Shown here in pieces: positions 1 to 6,818 of a DNA stretch of 20,410 nucleotides (its first letter is position 1; every line of letters starts with the position of its first letter). Under the pieces are notes generated by a model. That model was not told the origin of the DNA and did no database searches. It saw only the letters and a list, made by a program, of their open reading frames with translations. The DNA comes from JALOAT01 sp041677345 (GTDB lineage Bacteria > Pseudomonadota > Gammaproteobacteria > Thiohalomonadales > Thiohalomonadaceae). The stretch is from positions 1 through 20,410 of the forward strand of contig JBAYQE010000044.1 in NCBI GenBank assembly GCA_041677345.1. The letters run 5' to 3'. Both the position numbers and the translations under genes were made by a program.

Positions 1-166
1 AATGTCACGTAGCTTCGCAACGTGACCTACGGGCTAGTGTTTGAAAGAACATCACGTAGCCTCGCCACGTGACCTGCGGGTGGTGTTGCGTAGGTCACGT
101 TGGCGGCAGCGGCTACGTGATAGCGCGGTCGGAAGATGTCACGTATGTTCGCACGTGACGGGTAGG
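1..166. repeat. Cluster of four GTAG-type REP-like palindromes
   Basis: Four short imperfect palindromes with arms GTCACGT / ACGTGAC lie at 4-30, 51-77, 90-121 and 138-159. Read in the right direction, three start with a four-base head (GTAG, or GCAG in the second) followed by the GTCACGT arm, a GC-rich loop and a (C)TACGTGAY arm. Copies one, two and four point to the minus strand and copy three to the plus strand, so copies two and three form an inverted pair as in bacterial BIMEs. Copy four lacks a clear head. The same unit recurs at 4441-4467, 4484-4516 and 8847-8879. A GTAG head plus imperfect palindrome is the hallmark of REP sequences mobilised by TnpA-REP (RAYT) proteins; no such gene is in this window. 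No coding potential is seen here. Confidence 0.8.
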
Positions 167-167
167 G

Positions 168-1226
168 TCAGAACAATCCGAGCTGGCCGTCCAGCGCAGG
201 CGCCGTGAACAGTGCGGTTTCCAGCGCTGGTGTGCCCGGAAAGTCGAGACGCTCGTAGGCGAGTCGGAAGCGCTTCTGCATCAGCGCTGCGTACACGCCC
301 GTGCCGCGCATGCGCCGGCCGAAGCCGCTGTCGTATGTGTGGCCCCCGTGAAACTCCCGCAGGCGCGCGAGTACGTGGGCGGCGGCATCGGGGTAATGCT
401 CCGCCAGCCAGGCTTCAAAGAGCGCCTTCAATTCCAGCGGAAGGCGCAGCATCTGATAGCCGGCATCGTGTGCACCGGCCTCGCGGCCTTTCTCGAGCAA
501 ATGTTCCACTTCTGAATCCGTGAGCACCGGGATCACCGGCGCCACGAGAATCGCCACCGGGATGCCCGCTGAAGACAGCCGGGCGATGGTCTCCAGGCGT
601 CGTTCAGGCCGGCTGGCGCGCGGTTCAAGGCAGCGCGCCAATTCCGTGTTCAGCGTTGTGATGGAGATCGCCACCTTCACCAGGCCCTGCGCCGCCATGG
701 GGGCGAGCAGATCGATGTCGCGCTCGATGAGTGATGACTTGGAAATGAGGCTGGCTGGATGGTGCGTCTCCGCGAGTACTTCGAGGATTTCCCGGGTGAC
801 GCGGTAGTGGCGCTCGATGGGCTGGTAGGCGTCGGTGTTCACGCCGATGCCGATGGGTGCCGGTCGGTAATTCCTCGCCGCCAGTTCTCTGCGCAACAGG
901 TGTGCGGCCGCGGGCTTGTGAAACAAGCGTGTCTCGAAATCGAGGCCCGGTGACAGGTCGAAGCGCGCGTGACTGGGGCGCGCATAACAATAGATGCAAC
1001 CGTGCTCACAACCTCGGTAGGGGTTGACGGAGCGATCGATGGGGATATCCGGCGAATCGTTGTAGCTGATGATGCTGAGAGCCGTGTCCACGCCCACGGT
1101 GGTGCGAAGCGGCGGCAGGTCATCGGGCATTCCCCAGCCGTCATCGACGGCCTCGCAGCGTGAGGAGGCATATCGGCCAGGCGGATTGCAGGTTGCCCCG
1201 CGACCCTTGCGGGTACGGTCAGCCAT
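168..1226 (-). CDS. PA0069-family radical SAM protein
   Basis: A 352-residue protein with the radical SAM cluster motif CEHGCIYC (Cys73, Cys77, Cys80), which binds the 4Fe-4S cluster that cleaves S-adenosylmethionine. The N-terminus (KGRGATCNPPGRY, then DDGWG), the segment DRSVNPYRG before the cysteines, YQPIERHYRVTREILE, and the C-terminal YDSGFGRRMRGTG are characteristic of the PA0069 / Rv2578c-like family, and the length fits (about 350). The substrate of this family is, to my knowledge, unknown; similarity to spore photoproduct lyase-like proteins has led to DNA-repair guesses. The ATG at 1226 is preferred over the internal methionine at residue 33 because the KGRG segment is conserved. 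It starts 3 bp after the PilZ gene stop, so it is probably the last gene of the rpiA-led unit. Confidence 0.9.
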   Translation of the reverse strand: MADRTRKGRGATCNPPGRYASSRCEAVDDGWGMPDDLPPLRTTVGVDTALSIISYNDSPDIPIDRSVNPYRGCEHGCIYCYARPSHARFDLSPGLDFETRLFHKPAAAHLLRRELAARNYRPAPIGIGVNTDAYQPIERHYRVTREILEVLAETHHPASLISKSSLIERDIDLLAPMAAQGLVKVAISITTLNTELARCLEPRASRPERRLETIARLSSAGIPVAILVAPVIPVLTDSEVEHLLEKGREAGAHDAGYQMLRLPLELKALFEAWLAEHYPDAAAHVLARLREFHGGHTYDSGFGRRMRGTGVYAALMQKRFRLAYERLDFPGTPALETALFTAPALDGQLGLF

Positions 1227-1229
1227 GGC

Positions 1230-1820
1230 TCAACGCCCCCGCTGACGACGCAGTTGCGCCGATTGCAGTTCGATGAGATGGCGTACCAGCGCGTCTTTCT
1301 CCGCCTCGGCAATCTGGGTGAACGCGACGCCCACACGGTAATGCAGGGGCAGGGGGGCTTGCGCGTCCTCTTCCGCATGCGCCACCACGGCGAGGGCGTG
1401 GATGCGCACGTAAGATGGAAACAGCACCAGCTTCAGCTCCAGCCGCGCACCTTGCGCCAGGGGCTGCTCGCGCCAGAAGGCGAGGCCGCCGGCGCCCAGG
1501 TTCACGCGCGTGTCTGGTGACACGGCGCCGGTGCCGGTGCCGCGGCTGCCTTCCAGATGTGCCGCGACCAGGTCGATCTTGCGATCGAGCAGACTGAGGT
1601 AATGGGCCACGTCCGGATCGGCCTTGCGGATGTTCACCAGCAGATTGCCCGCCTGCGCCGTAAGGCTGCGCATCTGGCTCACCAGTGAGCTTTCCACGGT
1701 GTGTTCGGCTGGCGTATCGAGCAGACGCTGGTATTCCTCATCCGCGAGTTCACGCACCTCCAGGTGCACTGTGGTATCAACCCGGAAACTGTCGCGTCGT
1801 TCGTGCAAGACGTCGGGCAT
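1230..1820 (-). CDS. PilZ-domain protein with a degenerate second motif
   Basis: A soluble 196-residue protein. The N-terminus carries the PilZ RxxxR motif (R9-D-S-F-R13 in ERRDSFRV). A helical insert of about residues 25-90 follows, then a beta-rich C-terminal part with VNLGAGGLAF (107-112), which stands where PilZ proteins have (D/N)xSxxG, and later RVGVAF. Canonical PilZ domains bind cyclic di-GMP through both motifs. Here the serine of the second motif is replaced by glycine (Gly109), so binding may be weakened or lost; that is inference. The N-terminal arm separated from the barrel by a helical block resembles PilZ proteins of other gammaproteobacteria. It is packed between DUF2905 and the radical SAM gene with 3-bp gaps, implying cotranscription but no shared pathway. 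The start is the ATG at 1820. Confidence 0.82.
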   Translation of the reverse strand: MPDVLHERRDSFRVDTTVHLEVRELADEEYQRLLDTPAEHTVESSLVSQMRSLTAQAGNLLVNIRKADPDVAHYLSLLDRKIDLVAAHLEGSRGTGTGAVSPDTRVNLGAGGLAFWREQPLAQGARLELKLVLFPSYVRIHALAVVAHAEEDAQAPLPLHYRVGVAFTQIAEAEKDALVRHLIELQSAQLRRQRGR

Positions 1821-1823
1821 GGC

Positions 1824-2030
1824 TCAGCGCCTGAACAGCCACAGAATGAGCGTGAGTAGCAGGCTCACGATAATGGACGTGGTGATGGGGAAATAGAACC
1901 GGAACCCGTCACGCTGGATGGCGATGTCCCCGGGCAGGCGACCCAGCCCCAGCCTCTGCAGCCAGGGCCAGGCCAATCCCGCGATGAGCAGGACGATGCC
2001 AAGGATGACGAGGATCCGGCCCACGCTCAA
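1824..2030 (-). CDS. DUF2905 family small membrane protein
   Basis: A 68-residue protein with two hydrophobic helices (about residues 5-22 and 50-66) flanking the family signature RLGLGRLPGDIAIQRDGFRF, followed by YFPITTSI. This pattern and the size are diagnostic of DUF2905. The function is unknown; it should sit in the inner membrane as a hairpin. I chose the TTG at 2030, which overlaps the rpiA stop codon (TTGA) and has a GGGGGT purine-rich stretch nine bases upstream. A GTG at 2024 is a possible alternative and would remove two residues. The overlap suggests translational coupling to rpiA. Confidence 0.85.
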   Translation of the reverse strand: MSVGRILVILGIVLLIAGLAWPWLQRLGLGRLPGDIAIQRDGFRFYFPITTSIIVSLLLTLILWLFRR

Positions 2031-2680
2031 AGCGTGTTTACCCCCGCGGGCGTGCCCACCAGCACCACGTCTGCCGGGCGCATCGCGAACAGGCCGTTGG
2101 TGACCACCCCGGTGATGTTGTTGATGGCCTGCTCCAGCTTCACCGGCTCCATGATGGACAGGTTGTGTACGTCCAGGATCACGTTGCCGTTGTCGGTGAC
2201 GAAGCCTTCGCGGTAGACCGGGTCGCCGCCGAGCTTCACCAGTTCGCGGGCGACGTGGCTGCGCGCCATGGGGATGACCTCCACCGGCAGCGGAAACGTG
2301 CCAAGTACGTCCACCACCTTGGTTTCGTCGACGATGCATACGAACTGCTTCGCCACGGCTGCCACGATCTTTTCGCGCGTCAGTGCGCCGCCGCCGCCCT
2401 TGATCAGGTGATGGTGGCGGTTGGTCTCGTCGGCGCCATCCACATACACCTCGATGCTCGATACGTCGTTCAGGTCCAACACCTCGATGCCATGCTTGCG
2501 CAGGCGCTGGGCGCTCGCCTCGGAACTCGCCACCGTGCCGGTGATCTTGTGTTTGATTTCCGCGAGGAAGTCGATGAAGTGGTTGGCCGTGGAGCCGGTG
2601 CCGATGCCGACGATGGTGTCGGGCTTCACGTATTCGAGGGCTGCACGGGCGACGGCCTTTTTCATCTCGTCCTGGGTCAT
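2027..2680 (-). CDS. rpiA: Ribose-5-phosphate isomerase A
   Basis: Interconverts ribose 5-phosphate and ribulose 5-phosphate in the cytosolic non-oxidative pentose phosphate pathway. The 217-residue product matches the family length (E. coli 219). It shows the phosphate-binding GIGTGSTA (25-32), DGADE with Asp81 and Asp84, and KGGGGALTREK with Lys94 and the catalytic base Glu103, the same numbering as E. coli. The ATG at 2680 is chosen because it begins the conserved MTQDEMKKAVA and has a GGAG about seven bases upstream; a longer reading frame upstream lacks family similarity. A TATACT at 2719-2724 on the minus strand is a possible -10. It is divergent from ilvA, an arrangement also known from pseudomonads. 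Confidence 0.97.
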   Translation of the reverse strand: MTQDEMKKAVARAALEYVKPDTIVGIGTGSTANHFIDFLAEIKHKITGTVASSEASAQRLRKHGIEVLDLNDVSSIEVYVDGADETNRHHHLIKGGGGALTREKIVAAVAKQFVCIVDETKVVDVLGTFPLPVEVIPMARSHVARELVKLGGDPVYREGFVTDNGNVILDVHNLSIMEPVKLEQAINNITGVVTNGLFAMRPADVVLVGTPAGVNTL

Positions 2681-2687
2681 TCTTTTA

Positions 2688-2691
2688 CTCC
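2688..2691 (-). promoter_or_regulatory. rpiA ribosome binding site
   Basis: GGAG on the minus strand, seven bases before the ATG at 2680. It decides the start against the longer open frame reaching 2854. Confidence 0.6.
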
Positions 2692-2895
2692 GTTTTTTAT
2701 TGGCATGTGGGTGCCGCAAGTATAAGGCACGCCGTTCTGGAAGCTGAAACGTGCCGGTGCGATTACCAGGGCACGAAAACGCAGGTCGGCGGCCCTTTTC
2801 CTGCCTTGCGGAGAACCGCGGGGATGGGAGGCATGTGCAAAAGCGAGCAGACATGCCGCCCCGCGTACACCGGCGGAGTGGTATGGTATGCAGCC

Positions 2896-4407
2896 ATGAC
2901 AGACCGGTACATCAAAGACATCCTGCGCGCACGTGTGTACGACGTGGCCCGGGAAACCCCCCTCGACGATGCCCCCTCCCTCTCCCGCCGCCTGGGCAAC
3001 CGGGTGCTCATCAAGCGTGAAGACCTGCAGTCGGTGTTCTCCTTCAAGTTGCGTGGGGCATACAACAAGATCGCCAATCTGCCCGAGGCATTGCGTCACA
3101 AAGGCGTCATCGCCTCCTCGGCGGGCAACCACGCCCAGGGTGTGGCACTCTCTGCGCGCACCCTCGGCATCGACGCCCTCATCGTCATGCCCAAGACCAC
3201 GCCGGACATCAAGGTCCAGTCCGTACGCCGTTTGGGTGCACGCGCCGAACTGCACGGCCATGCCTATGACGAGGCCTATGCCCATGCCATGAGCCGTGCG
3301 GCCGAGACCGGGATGACTTTCGTCCATCCCTATGACGACCCGGAGGTCATCGCGGGGCAGGGCACCATTGCCCGCGAGATCCTGCACCAGCACAAGGGAT
3401 CGCTGGACGCCATATTCGTGCCCGTAGGCGGCGGCGGCCTCATCGCGGGCATCGCCGCCTATGTCAAATACCTGCGTCCGGAGGTCAAGGTCATCGGTGT
3501 CGAGCCCGACGATGCCGCCTGCATGCACGACGCCCTGAAGGCGGGCGAGCGCGTGCTCCTGGAGCAGGTGGGAATTTTCGCCGACGGTGTGGCCGTGAGG
3601 CAGGTGGGCGAGGAACCGTTCCGCATCGCACGGCAATGCGTGGACGAGGTGATTCTGGTCAATACCGACGAGATCTGCGCCGCCATCAAGGACATCTTCG
3701 AGGACACCCGCTCCATTGCCGAACCGGCCGGTGCGCTGGCCATCGCGGGTCTGAAGAAATACGTGGAGCGCGAGAATGCCCGCGGCCAGTGCCTGGTGGC
3801 CATCGACAGCGGCGCCAATACCAATTTCGATCGCCTGCGCCATGTCGCCGAGCGGGCCGAGATCGGCGAGCACCGCGAGGCCCTGCTGGCGGTCACCATC
3901 CCCGAGCGCCCCGGCAGCTTCCGGCGCTTTTGCGAGATTCTTGGGCAGCGCGCCATCACCGAATTCAATTACCGTTACGCGGACCACGACGACGCCCACG
4001 TATTCGCCGGCGTGCAGGTGGCCGGCGGTATTGCCGAGAAAAACGGGCTCATCGCCCAGCTCATGGACAACGGCTACCCGGTCGTGGACATGAGTGACAA
4101 CGAAATGGCCAAGCTGCATGTACGATACATGGTGGGTGGGCGCGCGGGCGTGCCCGACGAGCGGTTGCTGCGTTTCGAATTCCCCGAGCGACCGGGCGCG
4201 CTGCTGCGCTTTCTGAACCGCATGGGCAGGCAGTGGAACATCAGCCTGTTCCACTATCGCAACCACGGCGCCGACTACGGCCGCGTGCTCGCCGGCATCC
4301 AGGTGCCGCCCGAGGACGAGGTGGCGTTCCAGGACTATCTCAGTCAGCTTGGCTACGAATGTGCCGACGAAACCGGCAATCCCGCGTACGGCTTGTTCCT
4401 GCGGTGA
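2896..4407 (+). CDS. ilvA: Biosynthetic L-threonine dehydratase (threonine ammonia-lyase)
   Basis: Pyridoxal-phosphate enzyme that converts threonine to 2-oxobutanoate and ammonia, the committed step of isoleucine synthesis. The 503-residue length matches biosynthetic IlvA (E. coli 514). The catalytic domain has the cofactor lysine in FSFKLRGAYNK (Lys51), SAGNHAQGVA and the glycine-rich phosphate loop GGGGLIAG. The last roughly 180 residues hold two ACT-like regulatory repeats (starting near LLAVTIPERPGSFRRFC and LLRFEFPERPGALLRF), which mediate isoleucine/valine allostery in this family; the short catabolic enzyme lacks them. The ATG at 2896 begins MTDRYIKDILRARVYDVA, the usual N-terminus; the open frame extends upstream to 2707 without family similarity. 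No clear Shine-Dalgarno site precedes it. Confidence 0.97.
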   Translation: MTDRYIKDILRARVYDVARETPLDDAPSLSRRLGNRVLIKREDLQSVFSFKLRGAYNKIANLPEALRHKGVIASSAGNHAQGVALSARTLGIDALIVMPKTTPDIKVQSVRRLGARAELHGHAYDEAYAHAMSRAAETGMTFVHPYDDPEVIAGQGTIAREILHQHKGSLDAIFVPVGGGGLIAGIAAYVKYLRPEVKVIGVEPDDAACMHDALKAGERVLLEQVGIFADGVAVRQVGEEPFRIARQCVDEVILVNTDEICAAIKDIFEDTRSIAEPAGALAIAGLKKYVERENARGQCLVAIDSGANTNFDRLRHVAERAEIGEHREALLAVTIPERPGSFRRFCEILGQRAITEFNYRYADHDDAHVFAGVQVAGGIAEKNGLIAQLMDNGYPVVDMSDNEMAKLHVRYMVGGRAGVPDERLLRFEFPERPGALLRFLNRMGRQWNISLFHYRNHGADYGRVLAGIQVPPEDEVAFQDYLSQLGYECADETGNPAYGLFLR

Positions 4408-4440
4408 AGAACAAGGGATCCACGGAGGCTGCCCCAGCCC

Positions 4441-4516
4441 GTAGGTCACGTCGCGAAGCCACGTGACATCTTGCGGCCACGCTGTCACGTAGCCGCTGTG
4501 CGCCAACCTGACCTAC
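4441..4516. repeat. Inverted pair of GTAG-type REPs (BIME-like)
   Basis: Two copies of the GTAG REP unit: 4441-4467 on the plus strand (GTAGGTCACGT ... CCACGTGAC) and 4484-4516 on the minus strand (GTAGGTCAGGTTGG ... GGCTACGTGAC). They face each other between the convergent ends of ilvA and the EVE gene. Such hairpins can stabilise 3' ends or stop transcription; that role is inference. The rest of 4408-4620 holds the TTTGCG-core repeat and no gene. Confidence 0.8.
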
Positions 4517-4530
4517 GAAGACTTTGTGCC

Positions 4531-4551
4531 CTTTGCGTCTTTGCGTTGGGC
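4531..4551 (-). repeat. TTTGCG-core dispersed repeat, copy 1
   Basis: CTTTGCGTCTTTGCGTTGGG plus C. It matches 8969-8989 at 20 of 21 bases. On the minus strand the core reads AACGCAAAGACGCAAA. It lies 14 bp after a GTAG REP, and copy 2 also lies downstream of a GTAG REP, in the same order. Confidence 0.75.
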
Positions 4552-4620
4552 GGTTTTCTTCGCCCTGACTTCGGATGGCGCCGCCTGATTTCAATTGACT
4601 CTGACCCCACTGGTCCGTCT

Positions 4621-5076
4621 TCACTCCATGTTCAGGATGCGTTCCCATTGTTCGGCGGTCACCGGCATCACTGACAGGCGGTTGCCGCGGCGCACCAGGG
4701 GCATGTCGGCCAGGGCGGGATTGGCCCGTAGTTCGTCGAGAGTAATGGTGTGCTGGAATTTGCGCACGAAGCGCACGTCCACCATGAACCAGCGCGGGTT
4801 GTCCGGGGTGCTCTTGGGGTCGAAGTAGTGGGATTCCGGGTTCCAGGCGGTGAAGTCGGGATAGGCCTCCCGGGCCACCTCGGCGATACCGACGATGCCC
4901 GGGGGGCGGGCGTTGGAGTGGTAGAAAAAGACGCGGTCGCCCTGTTTCATCTGGCGCATGAAATTGCGCGCCTGATAGTTGCGCACACCATCCCAGTGCT
5001 CGGTCTGTGCCGGTCGGCGGGCGAGATCATCGATACCGAACACGTCCGGTTCGGATTTCATCAGCCAATAATTCAT
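4621..5076 (-). CDS. EVE domain-containing protein
   Basis: A 151-residue protein that is essentially one EVE domain (PUA-like, related to YTH). It starts MNYWLMKSEPDVFGIDDL, followed by the aromatic-rich WDGVRNYQARNFMR, GDRVFFYHSN, GIVGIAEV, and the C-terminal DELRANPAL and RRGNRLSVMPVT typical of stand-alone bacterial EVE proteins (usually about 150 residues). The fold has an aromatic cage thought to bind modified bases in nucleic acids; the ligand of the bacterial stand-alone form is unsettled. In related gammaproteobacteria this gene tends to lie close to the cyclo-ligase / zapA block, as here. It is convergent with ilvA. The start is the ATG at 5076, with no longer in-frame alternative. 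Confidence 0.93.
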   Translation of the reverse strand: MNYWLMKSEPDVFGIDDLARRPAQTEHWDGVRNYQARNFMRQMKQGDRVFFYHSNARPPGIVGIAEVAREAYPDFTAWNPESHYFDPKSTPDNPRWFMVDVRFVRKFQHTITLDELRANPALADMPLVRRGNRLSVMPVTAEQWERILNME

Positions 5077-5149
5077 GATTGTTCCACGTGAACGGGCTCA
5101 CAGGTCTGTAAGAATTCTACTGTTCGTGGTGTAACTGTGCAGGAAATCG

Positions 5150-5178
5150 TTGTTTTCCAGGATGCCCATACGTTATAT
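5150..5178 (+). promoter_or_regulatory. Possible promoter for the 42-residue ORF
   Basis: TTGTTT at 5150-5155 and TTATAT at 5173-5178, separated by 17 bp. It would start transcription near 5185, leaving a leader of about 60 bases before the small ORF. Both hexamers are imperfect, so this is a moderate guess. Confidence 0.4.
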
Positions 5179-5246
5179 GTGGGCACCGGCGCCGCACACA
5201 CAAAAAACTACAGGTAGAACACGATACGCGGCGGGAGAGAGAAGAA

Positions 5247-5375
5247 ATGAGGAAACGTAAACCCGATACGCTGATGCTCCTGGCCATGCTGATCGGCTTG
5301 GGCGTGCTCGCCACCGGCCTCGTGCAGGCCATGGGCGAGGCGACACCGCCAACCACCATCAGCGCCCAGCGATAG
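5247..5375 (+). CDS. Small single-pass membrane protein (42 aa), unrecognised
   Basis: A short ORF. A basic start MRKRKPD is followed by one hydrophobic stretch (residues 8-27: TLMLLAMLIGLGVLATGLVQ) and a short polar tail, AMGEATPPTTISAQR. The ATG at 5247 is preceded by the purine-rich GGGAGAGAGAAG, a plausible ribosome site, and the TAG is followed 12 bp later by a strong intrinsic terminator. A possible promoter lies at 5150-5178. Promoter, ribosome site, membrane-type composition and terminator together suggest a real small-protein gene with its own transcript. The N-in topology follows from the positive-inside rule. A cleaved signal peptide (cut near VQA) is the alternative but would leave a tail of only about 14 residues. 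I do not recognise a family. Confidence 0.6.
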   Translation: MRKRKPDTLMLLAMLIGLGVLATGLVQAMGEATPPTTISAQR

Positions 5376-5387
5376 TCGCTCGAAATG

Positions 5388-5414
5388 AAAAAACCCGCTA
5401 ACAGCGGGTTTTTT
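5388..5414. terminator. Strong bidirectional intrinsic terminator
   Basis: AAAAAACCCGCT (5388-5399), loop AAC, AGCGGGTTTTTT (5403-5414): a perfect 12-bp arm pair including A and T tracts. It can end the small ORF transcript on the plus strand. On the minus strand it lies just after the cyclo-ligase stop at 5419, so it serves both convergent units. Confidence 0.93.
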
Positions 5415-5418
5415 CGTG

Positions 5419-6012
5419 TCAGGCCCCGAACAGCCGCAAGCCGCCGTCAGTGACCACACCGTCCAGCGGGATGTCCCATGGCTGGTGCGGCAGTCGCTCA
5501 TGTTCCTGGAAGCGGTAGGCCACACCGAGCAGGCGTGGCTTGCGCCAGACTGCGCGGCGTGCCAGATAAGCCAGTGTCCGGTCGTAAAACCCGCCGCCCA
5601 TGCCCAGCCGGTTGCCGTGGGCATCGAAGGCCACCAGGGGTGTGAGCACCAGGTCGATCGTCCACACCGGGCGCATGTCGTGCCAGCCGACGACGGGCTC
5701 GGGAATGCGGAAGGTATTCAGTGCCAGAGGGGTTGCGGGGGTGTACGGCGCGAACCACAGGCGGTTGTGAAAGGCGGGCGAGAGTACCGGCAGATAGCAG
5801 CGCTTGCCCAGCGCCATGGCACGACGGAACAGCGGATTGAGGTCCACTTCACCGTCGTTGGGCAGGTAAAGGGCGATGTGGCGGCTGCGCAGGAACCAGG
5901 GGTGGCAGGCCAGGCGCGCGGCGAGTGCCGCATCCATTGCGCGGCGTTCGTGCAGGTCGAGGGCGCGCCGGCGCGTGCGCATGGCGCGGCGGATCTGCTG
6001 GCGTGATTCCAT
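5419..6012 (-). CDS. 5-formyltetrahydrofolate cyclo-ligase
   Basis: ATP-dependent enzyme (methenyltetrahydrofolate synthetase, E. coli YgfA/FAU) that converts 5-formyl-THF to 5,10-methenyl-THF in one-carbon metabolism. The 197-residue product has the N-terminal basic helix ESRQQIRRAMRTRRRAL, ALYLPNDGEVDLNPL, and the conserved nucleotide-binding segment RLGMGGGFYDRTL, then DGVVTDGGL at the C-terminus. The length fits the family (about 180-200). The ATG at 6012 is selected; the frame extends upstream into the 6S RNA gene without family similarity. It lies directly downstream of 6S RNA, as in E. coli, where the two are cotranscribed and the mature 6S RNA is processed from the longer transcript. 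No strong ribosome site is visible. Confidence 0.95.
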   Translation of the reverse strand: MESRQQIRRAMRTRRRALDLHERRAMDAALAARLACHPWFLRSRHIALYLPNDGEVDLNPLFRRAMALGKRCYLPVLSPAFHNRLWFAPYTPATPLALNTFRIPEPVVGWHDMRPVWTIDLVLTPLVAFDAHGNRLGMGGGFYDRTLAYLARRAVWRKPRLLGVAYRFQEHERLPHQPWDIPLDGVVTDGGLRLFGA

Positions 6013-6035
6013 CGTTTTTATTGTGGAGGGAGAGA

Positions 6036-6227
6036 GAGAGCATCCTCCGCTTGTGCCGTCGGCGTTTTTGCTCTTGAACCTGAGGTTCAAGTGGGTACCG
6101 TAGCCAGGCCATTAGGCTTTCCGCACGTGGCGGACATGCACACAGTCCTGACGCCCAGGCCCCGGGGTGCCATTTTAAGGCTCAAGAGTACACCCACGCC
6201 TAACGTGCACCGCAGAGGATGCCCTTG
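6036..6227 (-). ncRNA. ssrS: 6S RNA
   Basis: Regulatory RNA that binds the sigma-70 RNA polymerase holoenzyme by mimicking an open promoter. Position is the first evidence: it lies between zapA and the cyclo-ligase gene, the canonical gammaproteobacterial locus. Sequence supports it. The terminal stem is GCATCCTCTGC (6222 down to 6212) paired with GCGGAGGATGC (6050 to 6040), and near the 3' side there is a perfect CTTGAACCTCAGGTTCAAG hairpin (6073-6091), matching the CCTTGAACCAAGGGTTCAAGG element of E. coli 6S. GAGCCTTAAAA in the middle also resembles the E. coli central region. The 5' end is set seven bases after a TATAAT; the 3' end is approximate. The length of about 190 nt fits the family. 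Confidence 0.93.
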
Positions 6228-6233
6228 CTTGTG

Positions 6234-6239
6234 ATTATA
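6234..6239 (-). promoter_or_regulatory. 6S RNA promoter -10 box
   Basis: A perfect TATAAT on the minus strand, seven bases upstream of the predicted 6S 5' end. Its bases overlap the zapA TAA stop (6235-6237). No good -35 hexamer is seen 16-18 bp upstream (GCAGGA or similar). Confidence 0.75.
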
Positions 6240-6555
6240 CCTTCAATGGCGGCTCTTCCTGCCCAAGCGCCGCATCTATTTTTTCCTGCATTGCCTTGAG
6301 ACGAGCAAAAACAGCTTCTTGCGGCATTCCGTCCGAGCGGTGTGTATTGCCTGCAAGCACTTCGTGCGCGAGGTTCAGCGCCGCCATCACGGCAATGCGC
6401 TCCGATCCTATGACCTTCCCCCGCTCGCGGATTTCCCGCATCTTGCGGTCCAGCAGCTTGGCCGCGGCCATGAGATCGTCCAACTCGTGGGGCCGGCATC
6501 CCACCAGGTATTCCTTGCCCATGATCTGCACGGCCACTTGTTTTACGTCACTCAC
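6235..6555 (-). CDS. zapA: Cell division protein ZapA
   Basis: FtsZ-associated protein that crosslinks FtsZ protofilaments in the early divisome. The 106-residue product has the ZapA globular head (VKQVAVQIMGKEYLVGCRPHELDDLMAAAKLLDRKMREIR) and a C-terminal helix for coiled-coil dimerisation (from about residue 45). The RIAVMAALNLAHE segment is typical, and the length is usual. The GTG at 6555 is chosen: it overlaps the stop of the upstream ZapB-like gene as GTGA, which indicates translational coupling, and it gives the standard N-terminus. The stop codon overlaps the 6S -10 box. The order ZapB-like - zapA - 6S - cyclo-ligase is conserved in gammaproteobacteria. Confidence 0.95.
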   Translation of the reverse strand: MSDVKQVAVQIMGKEYLVGCRPHELDDLMAAAKLLDRKMREIRERGKVIGSERIAVMAALNLAHEVLAGNTHRSDGMPQEAVFARLKAMQEKIDAALGQEEPPLKV

Positions 6556-6761
6556 GACGGCTGCTCCATGCCCTTGAGTCGTGAGATCATCGCCTCCACA
6601 CGGACGCGTGCCAACTCCGTGCGCTCCATGAGCTGCGCCCTCTCGGCAAGCAATTCGGCATTGCTGTTGCGCAGCAGGCGATTCTCGTCCTTGAGACGCT
6701 CGACGGTGCGGATAAGTTCGTCCACACGAAGTTCGAGAATTTTGAGATCCAGTTCGTCCAT
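6552..6761 (-). CDS. ZapB-like coiled-coil protein (TIGR02449 family)
   Basis: A 69-residue protein that is almost wholly a predicted coiled coil: heptad leucines in LDLKILELRVDELIRTVERL, then KDENRLLRNSNAELLAERAQL. Size, composition and location immediately before zapA match the TIGR02449 / ZapB-like family, thought to work with ZapA at the Z-ring; I infer that role rather than see it. The ATG at 6761 is the only sensible start. It is the first gene of the unit, 58 bp downstream of the predicted transcription start, and its stop overlaps the zapA start. Confidence 0.88.
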   Translation of the reverse strand: MDELDLKILELRVDELIRTVERLKDENRLLRNSNAELLAERAQLMERTELARVRVEAMISRLKGMEQPS

Positions 6762-6818
6762 CGCAAGCGGGGCCCGATTCGGCGTTCAGCCTAAAGAAAA
6801 CCGGTGTTTTGGGGAGGG

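Noticed and set aside
1..166. CRISPR array, because of repeated GTCACGT units at short spacing.
   Set aside because: Units are inverted relative to each other, palindromic, unevenly spaced and recur singly elsewhere; no cas genes.
4392..4415. Terminator candidate CTTGTTC / GAACAAG around the ilvA stop codon.
   Set aside because: Stem of seven weak pairs with a 10-base loop and no T tract; the REP pair downstream is a better 3'-end structure.
2677..4506. Long open frame (609 codons) on the minus strand opposite ilvA.
   Set aside because: It is an antisense frame of ilvA in GC-rich DNA; the plus-strand product has all threonine dehydratase motifs and the minus one shows no family features.
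5082..5095. parS-like site: TGTTCCACGTGAAC resembles the ParB site TGTTTCACGTGAAACA.
   Set aside because: Only about 12 of 16 bases match, the right half is off, and there is no parAB or origin context nearby.
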